The notes beneath the pieces were generated by a model. It had not been told where the DNA came from. It ran no database searches and saw only the letters and a list, made by a program, of their open reading frames with translations. From the NCBI GenBank assembly GCA_021299875.1, contig JAJTEW010000001.1:372001-436000 (forward strand): 64,000 bases of DNA, given 5' to 3'. The stretch comes from Comamonadaceae bacterium. Its GTDB lineage: Bacteria; Pseudomonadota; Gammaproteobacteria; Burkholderiales; Burkholderiaceae_C. Position numbers and translations under genes: made by a program. Shown here in pieces: positions 13,395-21,320 of the stretch (the stretch's first letter is position 1; each line of letters opens with the position of its first letter).

Positions 13395-13973
13395 TTATGG
13401 GCCGGCGGCGGGGGTAAAGGGGGGGGCGGGGTCTGCGTCCATGGCGGGCGCGTTCGCTGTCCAATGGCCAGCCAACTCCAGCTGCATCACGATCATGTTG
13501 ACCAAGGTGGCCACCGAAGGTCTTCCGGTCTCGATGACAAAGTGCGCGACCTCGCGGTACAGCGGGTCTCTGATGTCGTACAAGTCCTGCAAACGTTTGA
13601 GGGGGTCATCGACCTGCAACAAAGGCCGCGCATGGTCATGGCGCACACGGCGAAACACGTCCTCCGGTGTGGATCGGAGGTAAATCACCTGACCCCGTTC
13701 ATGCAGGTGCTGGCGGTTGACCTAGCGCAAAACAGCGCCACCACCGGTGGCGATCACGCCTTGGTGCGTGCGACTCAGGTCGTCCAACACCTGTTGCTCG
13801 ACATCGCGAAAACGATCTTCTCCCTCTCGCGCAAAAAATTCACGGATAGCGCATCCCAAGCGGTACTCGATCACATGGTCAGAATCCACAAAGGGCAAGC
13901 CCAAGCGGCGGGCCAGTTGCCTGCCGATGGTGGTTTTCCCCGAGCCTGGAAGGCCCACAAAGATGATGCGCAC
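13395..13973 (-). pseudogene. aroK: Shikimate kinase gene interrupted by an in-frame TAG
   Basis: Shikimate kinase phosphorylates shikimate using ATP. Reading leftward from a GTG at 13973, the Walker A motif GLPGSGKTTIGRQLA, the shikimate-binding DSDHVIE and the GGGAVLR motif are intact. Codon 84 (13724-13722) is TAG. The same frame continues without shift into [26 protein letters not shown], which is the lid and C-terminal half, to a normal stop at 13395. Total length (192 codons) fits the family, and both halves are well conserved, so a single substitution of CAG, GAG or AAG explains it. The truncated product would lack the lid. Candidate explanations are sequencing error, recent inactivation or readthrough. 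The gene sits between pilQ and aroB as in many relatives. Confidence 0.85.
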
Positions 13974-14101
13974 GTGAAATCTCTGAATTAAAAAACGCCC
14001 AATGGGGCCAACTCTGACCACAAGTCGATCAAGTGTATTCGACCCTTTGCCCAGCGTCAGGCCACCGGGAGACAGGGCTGCCCCAGCCACTCAGGTCCCT
14101 G

Positions 14102-15574
14102 TCAAGGTGCTGTAGCCGCCGGGGCATCGGCCATCACACGGGGCGTCAAAAAAATCAGCAACTCGCTGTTGCGCTGCGTACGGTCCCGATTTTTGAACAA
14201 CCAGCCCAGGCCCGGCACTCGGCCCAAGCCCGGCACCCTGGCCTCGTTGTCCCGATCGGACTCTTCGTAAATGCCACCCAATACCACCGTGCCCCCATCT
14301 TCCACCCTGACCTGCGTTTTGACGTGCTTGGTGTTGATGGCAAAACCCGCCGGGGTGATCTGGCCCACGCTGTCGCGGTTGACATCCACATCCAACACCA
14401 CCGAACCGTCTGGGGTGATTTGCGGCGTGACCTCCAGCTTCAAATTGGCTTTGCGGAACGTGATCGATGTGGCGCCACTGGCCGAAGCCGTCTGGTAAGG
14501 CAACTCGGTGCCTTGTTCAATCAAGGCTTTGGTCTGATCGGCCGTCACCACACGGGGGCGCGAGACCACCTTGCCCCGCCCATCGGCTTCCAGAGCCGAG
14601 ATTTCGACGTTGATGAAACGGTCTGCCGCCGCATTGAACAAGGACACAGCAAAAGTGGACGGTGTTTGAAGGGTCTGACCCGCATGGCCTGCAGGCAACC
14701 TGACCTGATTGCCAGTGACCACCCCGGGCCCCACCACCGCATTGGTTGCACCCAGCGCCAAGCTATTGCTGCGCCCATTGATCTGCAAAGGCATGGCCAA
14801 TCCGGCACCCAAACGTACACCCAGAGATTCACCAAATTGCCGCTCTGCTTCGACGATGCGGGCCTCGATCATGACCTGCCGAATCGGCACATCCAAGCGC
14901 TGAATCAAGGCCTCCACATGCACCAAGCGCGAAGGTACATCGGAGACGAACAATTGGTTGGTGCGGGGGTCAAACAACACACTGCCCCGCGAGCTCAGCA
15001 TGCGCCCGCCACTGCCCGTCATTGCGCCAGCTGCGCCGCCTTGCAAGCGCTGCGCCAAATCACCGGCCCGCGCATGCTTGAGTCGCACAGGCAGTATCTG
15101 CAAAGGACTGACGGACTCCAAAGCCGAGCGGGATTCGAGTTGCTTTCTTTCCCGGATGGCCCATTCATCCTGGGGCGCCACCCACAGGACGCGGCCATCC
15201 AGACGGTAAGCCAAGCCCTTGGCCTGAAGCACGATGTTCAAGGCTTGGGGCCAAGGCACATCGGACAAACGAACAGTCACTTGCCCGCCCACGCCCTCTG
15301 CAGCGATCAGGTTCAGGCCCGAAAAATCAGCGAACACCTGCAACAAGGTTTTCAGGGGGACATCCTGAAAGTTCAGGCTGATGACCTGATCGGCCTTGGG
15401 CAAGTCGGACTCGGGAGTGGCTGCAACTGCGGAGACAAGGGCCAATGAGGGCACAGGGGATGCCGAGGGCGCGGCCGTTTGTGCCAGCGACCCACCAGGG
15501 TTGAGGCACGGCAGCCAGAATAGACAAGCCCACCACCGCCCGCGATGACCACACACCCGTTGGGTGGTTTTCAT
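14102..15574 (-). CDS. pilQ: Type IV pilus/competence secretin, short form (PilQ/HofQ-like)
   Basis: This is the outer-membrane secretin ring through which pilus fibres or DNA pass. The 490-residue protein has a signal-like N-terminus, an STN domain (ISLNFQDVPLKTLLQVFADFSGLNL), a secretin N-domain and the C-terminal secretin domain (VTPQITPDGSVVLDVDVNRDS and GGTVVLGGIYEE, ending RNSELLIFLTPRV). It lacks the N-terminal AMIN repeats that make typical PilQ about 700 residues, so its size is nearer HofQ or ComE. The ATG at 15574 overlaps the stop of the preceding gene by 4 bp and follows GGAGG and AAGGGG. Confidence 0.9.
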   Translation of the reverse strand: MKTTQRVCGHRGRWWACLFWLPCLNPGGSLAQTAAPSASPVPSLALVSAVAATPESDLPKADQVISLNFQDVPLKTLLQVFADFSGLNLIAAEGVGGQVTVRLSDVPWPQALNIVLQAKGLAYRLDGRVLWVAPQDEWAIRERKQLESRSALESVSPLQILPVRLKHARAGDLAQRLQGGAAGAMTGSGGRMLSSRGSVLFDPRTNQLFVSDVPSRLVHVEALIQRLDVPIRQVMIEARIVEAERQFGESLGVRLGAGLAMPLQINGRSNSLALGATNAVVGPGVVTGNQVRLPAGHAGQTLQTPSTFAVSLFNAAADRFINVEISALEADGRGKVVSRPRVVTADQTKALIEQGTELPYQTASASGATSITFRKANLKLEVTPQITPDGSVVLDVDVNRDSVGQITPAGFAINTKHVKTQVRVEDGGTVVLGGIYEESDRDNEARVPGLGRVPGLGWLFKNRDRTQRNSELLIFLTPRVMADAPAATAP

Positions 15575-16614
15575 GGTCCCCTTGCCTCCATCTGAATGGT
15601 TTGCAAGCGACCTGCGGTGTCTCGCACGTGGATGACATCCCGCCCGATGCGCCAGACTTTGTGGCCCTCTAGGCTGATTTGTCGACCCTCTTGCGTGCGA
15701 AACCAATGTGCGGCGTTGGCCAAGACAGCTTCTGCCTGATCGCCTTGGCGCCAGGTGCCGATCAGGCGCAAGGGCAACATGGGCCAGCGCTCCGGTTCGC
15801 TCAAAAACAGCGGCTCTTTGGGCGGGGCGTCGACGAGACCTGCCGAATCGGGCAACACACCCAAGGCCACCCCTTTGGGCTGCATCACCACCGTTCGCGT
15901 CTCTCGTTCCAGTGGGGCCGTCATGGAAAAAGGCATGTCAAAAACCGACGCCATGTGCTTCGCCAGCGGCGCCTGAGGCAAGGCGGGCAATCCACCTGCA
16001 AACACCGCGTTGTGCGGGAGGCTGCCTGCCCTGCCAGGGCTGAACCAGGCGCGCCACACCACTTCGATGTCCACGCTTTGCTTGTCGGCGCTGGTCACCA
16101 CACGCAAACGGTCCATCGACCAGACTGGCCCCATGTGGACAAGCGATGCCCAGGCGTCAGCCCAATTTTCATAGCGGGCCTGCAAGTTCAACAACATCGC
16201 TTGACTTGGCAAAGGCGCATGACCCACCTCGCTCGCGGGCTGCATGAGCATGAGCTTGACCTGGTGTTGTGCCAAAGTTTTTCGCAAGTAGGCCCACACT
16301 TGCTCTTGCTGGTCCAAACTTGGCAAGCGGTTGACGTCATCGGACATCAACGGGCCACTGGCCTTGGGGCGCGGGGTGGGCAAGGCCACCAATTTCGCAT
16401 GCAAGATCTGCACGTCACTTTTGAGTTGCGCATGCGCTTGCCGCGTTGACGCATGCAGCCACACGCCCAAGCCCCAGGCCAGCAAACAAGCCATCACTGC
16501 GAACCCCCAACGGCGAGTCCACCACCGCCAGTGCGCCTGAAAACGAATGTCCCAGTCTGACCCACCCGCAAGCCAAGAAGCCCATGGGGCCTGCAGCCAC
16601 AACCGCGTGTTCAT
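15571..16614 (-). CDS. PilO-PilP-like fusion protein of the pilus assembly platform
   Basis: A 347-residue protein where two genes are usual. The N-terminal half has one transmembrane helix (GFAVMACLLAWGLGVWL) and a coiled coil (TRQAHAQLKSDVQILHAKLVALP), as in PilO, then a ferredoxin-like region. The C-terminal part (LPLRLIGTWRQGDQAEAVLAN through GRDVIHVRDTAGRL) looks like the beta domain of PilP, which contacts the secretin. No stop or frameshift separates them. The start at 16614 overlaps the pilN stop by 4 bp and follows AAGGGG. The assignment rests on position in the operon and domain character, since sequence is weakly conserved. Confidence 0.65.
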   Translation of the reverse strand: MNTRLWLQAPWASWLAGGSDWDIRFQAHWRWWTRRWGFAVMACLLAWGLGVWLHASTRQAHAQLKSDVQILHAKLVALPTPRPKASGPLMSDDVNRLPSLDQQEQVWAYLRKTLAQHQVKLMLMQPASEVGHAPLPSQAMLLNLQARYENWADAWASLVHMGPVWSMDRLRVVTSADKQSVDIEVVWRAWFSPGRAGSLPHNAVFAGGLPALPQAPLAKHMASVFDMPFSMTAPLERETRTVVMQPKGVALGVLPDSAGLVDAPPKEPLFLSEPERWPMLPLRLIGTWRQGDQAEAVLANAAHWFRTQEGRQISLEGHKVWRIGRDVIHVRDTAGRLQTIQMEARGP

Positions 16615-17336
16615 GGTGCGGCCCCTTGGGCCATGCTCTGTGCAGATGCGGCCATGGGCTTGAAGGTGGGCCATGGACTGACCCAGACGAATTCAAGCCC
16701 TGCAGCATCTTGGGATCTTTCAAAATGGGGTCCAACTCTTACGGAGACGCTGGTTTGGCGAACCCGTTCGGCTGAAACAGAGCTTGGGGCTGGACCCTTG
16801 ACAGAACTTGGGGCCACATGCTGGGCCTCATGGGTTGCCACATTGGCGGCATTCGCCAAGAACAGCGTCTCAGGCCAGGCCTTGTGTAACAGGTCCGTTA
16901 ACCGGTGCCGAGAGGCGTTCAAGGCCTCAAAGTCTCGACTCCAACCGCTGAGCTCCAATTTCCCAGACGCCAGTTGCAAACGCACCAGTCGCCAAGAATC
17001 TTCTTGGGCCTCGCTGTGCAAGGCTTGATGGAGCGCCGTCCATGCCTGGTGTTGCTCTAGTACTTGGCGAAGGTGCTGCGTTTGCTGTCGGCTGCTCTCA
17101 CGTGCCGCAACTTGTTGCTGCTCGAGCTTCAATTGTTGGCTGGCCTCGCCCCACTGGGCCTGCAGATGGGCTTGTTGCAAGCGCAGACCTTGCAAGGATC
17201 TCTCCATCCAAAACAAGCTCGCTCCAGCCATCAACGCCCCCACCACAAGGCCCGCCAGCGAAGTGGTGATGCGGTGCCGCCTTCTTCGTTGTTGGTGAAG
17301 CGCCGGGTAGTTGAGCAGATTCCAGGACAAGCTCAT
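16611..17336 (-). CDS. pilN: PilN-like pilus assembly protein
   Basis: PilN is an inner-membrane protein that binds PilM in the cytoplasm and PilO in the periplasm. The 241-residue protein has a short cytoplasmic N-terminus with WNLLNYPALHQQRRRR, in place of the usual INLLP motif that docks on PilM, then one transmembrane helix (ITTSLAGLVVGALMAGASLFW) and a Gln-rich coiled coil. The stretch around residues 175-240 is low in similarity to anything I recognise. Four-base overlaps join it to both neighbours. Confidence 0.75.
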   Translation of the reverse strand: MSLSWNLLNYPALHQQRRRRHRITTSLAGLVVGALMAGASLFWMERSLQGLRLQQAHLQAQWGEASQQLKLEQQQVAARESSRQQTQHLRQVLEQHQAWTALHQALHSEAQEDSWRLVRLQLASGKLELSGWSRDFEALNASRHRLTDLLHKAWPETLFLANAANVATHEAQHVAPSSVKGPAPSSVSAERVRQTSVSVRVGPHFERSQDAAGLEFVWVSPWPTFKPMAASAQSMAQGAAP

Positions 17337-18082
17337 GTGCAGGCTTTCAATGCCAAACCCGCTGCCACCAGACGGGGCCCAGCCGAGGTTTGCAGAGCCT
17401 CTTGCAACGCTGCATCAAAGTTCAAGGGACTCAGCATGGCTGCACCGTTGGCTTGGGCGTCCGGGAGCAGCGCAAGGTCAAATTGCCAATCCTGCACCGG
17501 ACGTGTCAACAAAACATACAGGCCGCCAGACAAACAAGAAGCCGCTCTTTGAGCGGCTTGCAGCTCAGGCTCCACACTGGCCAACTGCCAACCCGCACGG
17601 CGCACGCACTGGTTGAATTGTTCGACGGCACTTTGAGCGCAAGCCACCCACTGCAATTGCGCCACGACGCCATCAGACAGTGGGCCAGCTTGCCAATCAA
17701 AGCTGACCTCTTGAGGCTCAAGACCCAAAGCACGCGCAGCCTCAAGCTGAACTTCGGCTTCACAGTCTGAGGGTCCCCAACCCACTGGAACGGCCAACAC
17801 ACCACTGACCACTTGTGCCATGGGCAAACCCATGTTGACACGGTGGCGGCCCTGAAATACACCACGAGAGGCGCCACTTTGACGCAATCCATGGGACACG
17901 CCCAAGGCACTTGGATCTTCCAAATCGCCTGTGACGTACTGAACTGTGTGCACGCCCATCAATGGCGAGGCCTCTTTGCCCAGACCGAGCAAAAACCATC
18001 CCTTCTGTGCAGGTGCCAAGCCCCAAGCTTGCTTGACGGCTCGCGTTCGCAGCCGTTGCGTTAGCCAAGACGGAAACTGCAT
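17333..18082 (-). CDS. pilM: PilM/HofM-like protein, shortened
   Basis: Placed first in the pil operon, opposite mrcA, exactly where pilM lies in other proteobacteria. The 249-residue product is far shorter than a normal PilM (about 350) and closer to HofM. The canonical actin-like N-terminal motifs are not clearly visible; VQLEAARALGLEPQEVSFDWQ resembles the PilM middle region. It should be the cytoplasmic partner of PilN. The ATG at 18082 follows AAGGAG with 7-bp spacing, which outweighs longer upstream extensions. Identification is mostly by context. Confidence 0.65.
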   Translation of the reverse strand: MQFPSWLTQRLRTRAVKQAWGLAPAQKGWFLLGLGKEASPLMGVHTVQYVTGDLEDPSALGVSHGLRQSGASRGVFQGRHRVNMGLPMAQVVSGVLAVPVGWGPSDCEAEVQLEAARALGLEPQEVSFDWQAGPLSDGVVAQLQWVACAQSAVEQFNQCVRRAGWQLASVEPELQAAQRAASCLSGGLYVLLTRPVQDWQFDLALLPDAQANGAAMLSPLNFDAALQEALQTSAGPRLVAAGLALKACT

Positions 18083-18121
18083 GCCTTGCTCCTTTGAGAA
18101 GTCTTTAAAAATCTGTCCGGA

Positions 18122-18137
18122 CATGTTTTGTAACATG
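18122..18137. promoter_or_regulatory. Inverted repeat in the pilM/mrcA divergent intergenic region
   Basis: CATGTT, 4 bases, AACATG forms a perfect 6-bp inverted repeat about 40 bp upstream of pilM. It could be an operator for the pil operon, but no regulator can be named. Confidence 0.3.
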
Positions 18138-18219
18138 AATACGGTTTTTGTCCTTGTTTTTTTTAAACCAAATAGCTCATTTATTTGAATTGAAAGACGA
18201 TGCGAGGCGCGTACTTTTT

Positions 18220-18225
18220 TATAAT
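18220..18225 (+). promoter_or_regulatory. Candidate -10 box for mrcA
   Basis: A consensus TATAAT lies 44 bp upstream of the mrcA ATG. No good -35 hexamer is visible at 16-18 bp spacing, so the promoter call is tentative. Confidence 0.35.
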
Positions 18226-18269
18226 GTGAAGCCGCCTGTACTTTGCAGTCTGCCCCCAGCACACACCCT

Positions 18270-20660
18270 ATGCCCACCAAAGACAAGCCAGCTACACCGC
18301 CCCAAAACCGCGCAAGCACTGACGCATCCTCGGGTTGGGTCGAGTTGATTTTCAAGGTGGGCGTTTGGGCTGCAGGTTTGCTGGCGGCAGGCCTGGCCAG
18401 CATCTTGTTGGTGGTGGGTGTGGCCATGGTCATGGCTTACCCCAATCTGCCCGACATCTCTGACCTGGCCGACTACAAACCCAAATTGCCGCTTCGGGTG
18501 TTCACGGCCGACGGCCAGTTGATGGGCGAGTTCGGCGAAGAACGACGCAACCTCACCCCCATCAAAGACATCCCCAAAGTCATGAAAGACGCGGTTTTGT
18601 CAATCGAAGACAACCGGTTTTACCAACACGGCGGCGTCGACTACCTGGGCATTTTGCGGGCTGGCGTTGCCAACATGGGCCGCCTCAAAAGCCAAGGGGC
18701 ATCCACCATCACCATGCAGGTGGCCCGCAATGTTTACCTCTCGTCTGAAAAAACCTACACACGCAAAATTTATGAAATTTTGTTGACCTACAAGCTGGAG
18801 CACCTGCTGACCAAAGACCAGATTCTGGAGATCTACATGAACCAGATCTTCTTGGGCAACAGAGCCTATGGCTTTGCCTCGGCTTCAGAGGCTTACTTTG
18901 GCAAACGGCTTCAGGACATCACCATCGCCGAAGCCGCCATGCTGGCGGGCCTGCCCAAAGCGCCCTCGGCCTTCAACCCCATCGTCAACCCCAAACGCGC
19001 TCGATCACGCCAGCTCTACATCATCGAGCGCATGGAAGAAAACGGCTACATCACCGCCAAACAAGCCGTGTTGGCTAAAGCCGAGCCCTTGCGCCTTCGG
19101 TCTGCTGCCGACAAAAAGAATTTGCACGCTGAATTTGTGGCCGAGACCGTGCGCCAAATGGTCTTTTCGCAGTATGGCGAAGAGACCTACACACGCGGGA
19201 TCAACGTCTACACCACTGTGCAATCTGCCGAGCAAATGGCCGCCTACCGTGCATTGCGCCAAGGCCTGATGGACTTTGAACGCCGTCAAGTTTACCGAGG
19301 TCCTGAAAAATTCATCCAACTGCCCAACGACCCCAAACTGGCCGATGAGGCCATCGATGACGCCTTGGAAGACCACCCTGACAATGGCGACGTGATGTCT
19401 GCCGTGGTGCTGCAAGCATCTCCCACCAAGGTGGTGGTGGTTCGTCAAAACAGCGAACAAATCACCATCACTGGCGCTGGACTGACACCGGCGCAGTCTG
19501 GCTTGTCTGACAAAGCCCCGTCTGCCAAGCAAATCCGCAAGGGCGCCGTGATTCGAATCGTGCAAGCGGCCAATGGCAACTGGGAAATCACCCAACTGCC
19601 CGAAGTCGAGGGCGGCTTGGTCGCCATGACGCCGCAAACAGGCGCCATTCGGGCTTTGGTGGGGGGGTTCGACTTTGCCAAAAACAAGTTCAACCACGTC
19701 ACCCAAGCTTGGCGTCAACCGGGTTCGAGTTTCAAACCATTCATCTATTCGGCCTCACTCGAGACGGGTCTGCATCCGACCACCATGATCAACGACTCGC
19801 CCCTGTTTTTTGACGGCGGCGTGACCGGAGGCCAACCCTGGGAGCCGAAAAACTACGACGGCAAATTCGATGGCCCGATGAGCATGCGCACCGGTTTGGC
19901 CAAATCGAAAAACATGGTGTCCATTCGCATTTTGCAATCCGTTGGGCCACGCGCCGCCCAGGAATGGGTCACGCGTTTTGGTTTTGACGAAGACAAGCAC
20001 CCACCCTACCTCACCATGGCGCTGGGCGCAGGCTCTGTGACGGTGATGCAAATGGCCACAGGTTATTCGGTGTTTGCCAATGGCGGCTATCTGGTGCGGC
20101 CCCACCTGATCACCCGGATCACCGACTACAAAAACCGGGTACTGGTGGAGAGCCCGCCCCAAGCCCCCGGCGAGGACGTGCCACGCGCCATTCCCGAACG
20201 CAACGCTTTTGTGATGAGCAGCTTGCTGCAAGAAGTCACGCGATCGGGCACTGCAGCGCGGGCGCAATCGATGCTGAAAAGGCAAGATGTCTACGGCAAA
20301 ACAGGCACCACCAACGATGCCATGGATGCCTGGTTTGCAGGCTACCACCCCAACATGACCGCAGTGGTCTGGATCGGTTACGACACCCCGCGCAAACTGG
20401 GGGATCGCGAAACCGGTGGCGGTCTGAGTTTGCCGGTGTGGATCAAATTCATGGAGACCGCTTTGCAAACCCAGCCATCGACCCATCTGCGTGTGCCAGA
20501 GGGTGTGGTCCAGTCGGGCGGGGACTGGGCTTACGCCGAATTCACAGGCGATGCCGGGGTCAGCGCTTTGGGCATGGAGCCGGGTGGCGCCGGATCCAAG
20601 GCCAGCAGCATGCCCCCTGTCGAAGAAAAAAGGCGCATCCTGGACTTGTTCCGCCAGTGA
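18270..20660 (+). CDS. mrcA: Penicillin-binding protein 1A
   Basis: A bifunctional peptidoglycan synthase anchored in the inner membrane. The 796-residue protein has one transmembrane helix (residues about 25-60), a GT51 glycosyltransferase domain (AVLSIEDNRFYQHGGVDYLG with the catalytic Glu, GASTITMQVARN, YMNQIFLGNRAYGF), an OB-like insert, and a transpeptidase with SSFKP (nucleophile Ser), SKN and KTGTT motifs. It is complete. The ATG at 18270 is preferred to a TTG nine codons upstream. It is divergent from the pil operon, the arrangement widely conserved as ponA-pilMNOPQ. Confidence 0.96.
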   Translation: MPTKDKPATPPQNRASTDASSGWVELIFKVGVWAAGLLAAGLASILLVVGVAMVMAYPNLPDISDLADYKPKLPLRVFTADGQLMGEFGEERRNLTPIKDIPKVMKDAVLSIEDNRFYQHGGVDYLGILRAGVANMGRLKSQGASTITMQVARNVYLSSEKTYTRKIYEILLTYKLEHLLTKDQILEIYMNQIFLGNRAYGFASASEAYFGKRLQDITIAEAAMLAGLPKAPSAFNPIVNPKRARSRQLYIIERMEENGYITAKQAVLAKAEPLRLRSAADKKNLHAEFVAETVRQMVFSQYGEETYTRGINVYTTVQSAEQMAAYRALRQGLMDFERRQVYRGPEKFIQLPNDPKLADEAIDDALEDHPDNGDVMSAVVLQASPTKVVVVRQNSEQITITGAGLTPAQSGLSDKAPSAKQIRKGAVIRIVQAANGNWEITQLPEVEGGLVAMTPQTGAIRALVGGFDFAKNKFNHVTQAWRQPGSSFKPFIYSASLETGLHPTTMINDSPLFFDGGVTGGQPWEPKNYDGKFDGPMSMRTGLAKSKNMVSIRILQSVGPRAAQEWVTRFGFDEDKHPPYLTMALGAGSVTVMQMATGYSVFANGGYLVRPHLITRITDYKNRVLVESPPQAPGEDVPRAIPERNAFVMSSLLQEVTRSGTAARAQSMLKRQDVYGKTGTTNDAMDAWFAGYHPNMTAVVWIGYDTPRKLGDRETGGGLSLPVWIKFMETALQTQPSTHLRVPEGVVQSGGDWAYAEFTGDAGVSALGMEPGGAGSKASSMPPVEEKRRILDLFRQ

Positions 20661-20684
20661 GCCAGCACAAGTGCGCCAGGCGCG

Positions 20685-21014
20685 TCAGGGCTTGAACCAC
20701 AGCGTGCGCCCTGACTGCTCAGAAGCGTAGCGCGACAAGCTCTGCCAAAACTCACCCTGGCCCTTGGTGTCTTGCCAAACCGTGCCGTCGAACTGGTAGT
20801 GGAACCCCCCGCAGCGTGCGGCCAGCCACACCTCGTGCAGGGGCTTTTGCAAATTGACGATGATTTGACTGCGGTTGGGGAAGGTGAGCGTGACCATGCC
20901 CCCCACACGCTGGTTGTCAATGTCCACATCGGCCGCGTCGTTCAGCAGGTCGCAGCTGTTTTCTATCCCAGCCAGCAGGCGTTCAGCCTGGTCCAAAAAT
21001 TCGAGGTCGGTCAT
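20685..21014 (-). CDS. cyaY: Iron donor protein CyaY (frataxin homologue)
   Basis: Bacterial frataxin binds iron and modulates Fe-S cluster assembly on IscS. The 109-residue protein has the family's acidic first helix ([32 protein letters not shown]) and the beta-sheet core [25 protein letters not shown]. Its start codon is only 12 bp from the divergent lptM start, so its promoter must overlap lptM coding sequence. Confidence 0.95.
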   Translation of the reverse strand: MTDLEFLDQAERLLAGIENSCDLLNDAADVDIDNQRVGGMVTLTFPNRSQIIVNLQKPLHEVWLAARCGGFHYQFDGTVWQDTKGQGEFWQSLSRYASEQSGRTLWFKP

Positions 21015-21020
21015 TACAAT
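21015..21020 (+). promoter_or_regulatory. Candidate -10 box placing lptM transcription at its start codon
   Basis: TACAAT ends 6 bp before the lptM ATG at 21027. A start site 6-7 bp after a -10 box would fall on or next to the A of the ATG, giving a leaderless message. The -35 region is poor. Confidence 0.35.
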
Positions 21021-21026
21021 CGCTGC

Positions 21027-21320
21027 ATGTTGAAGGTACCGAAGATTCTAGTCACCACGTTTGTCCTTGTTGGCAGTGCGGCCGTATTGAGCGGCTGTGG
21101 CCAAAAGGGTCCTTTGCGCACGCCTGATTCACCCGCCTCTGTCAACCGGGCAACGCTGCCCCAGACCCTGAACCCTTGGCACGACCCGGCCAAGGGAGCC
21201 ATTCAGCGGCAAGCGCCTGCAACATCCACCCTGGCGACAACGCCACGCCCTGCGCCGTCGGTGGCGCCCGACACCCTCTTTTTGATCTCACCTTCGGCCT
21301 CTGATGCCGTCACACGATGA
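21027..21320 (+). CDS. lptM: LPS translocon maturation lipoprotein LptM-like
   Basis: A 97-residue lipoprotein: signal peptide [20 protein letters not shown], then lipobox LSGC with the lipidated Cys followed by GQKGPL, the signature of the LptM/YifL family that assists LptD oxidation and assembly. The remainder is a low-complexity Pro/Ala/Thr tail. The gene precedes lysA and overlaps it by 4 bp, the conserved cyaY-lptM-lysA arrangement. No ribosome site is visible upstream of the ATG. Confidence 0.85.
   Translation: MLKVPKILVTTFVLVGSAAVLSGCGQKGPLRTPDSPASVNRATLPQTLNPWHDPAKGAIQRQAPATSTLATTPRPAPSVAPDTLFLISPSASDAVTR

Noticed and set aside
13395..13688. A separate gene downstream of the aroK stop
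   Set aside because: It is in the same frame as the upstream half and encodes the conserved lid and C-terminus of shikimate kinase, so it is the rest of one interrupted gene.
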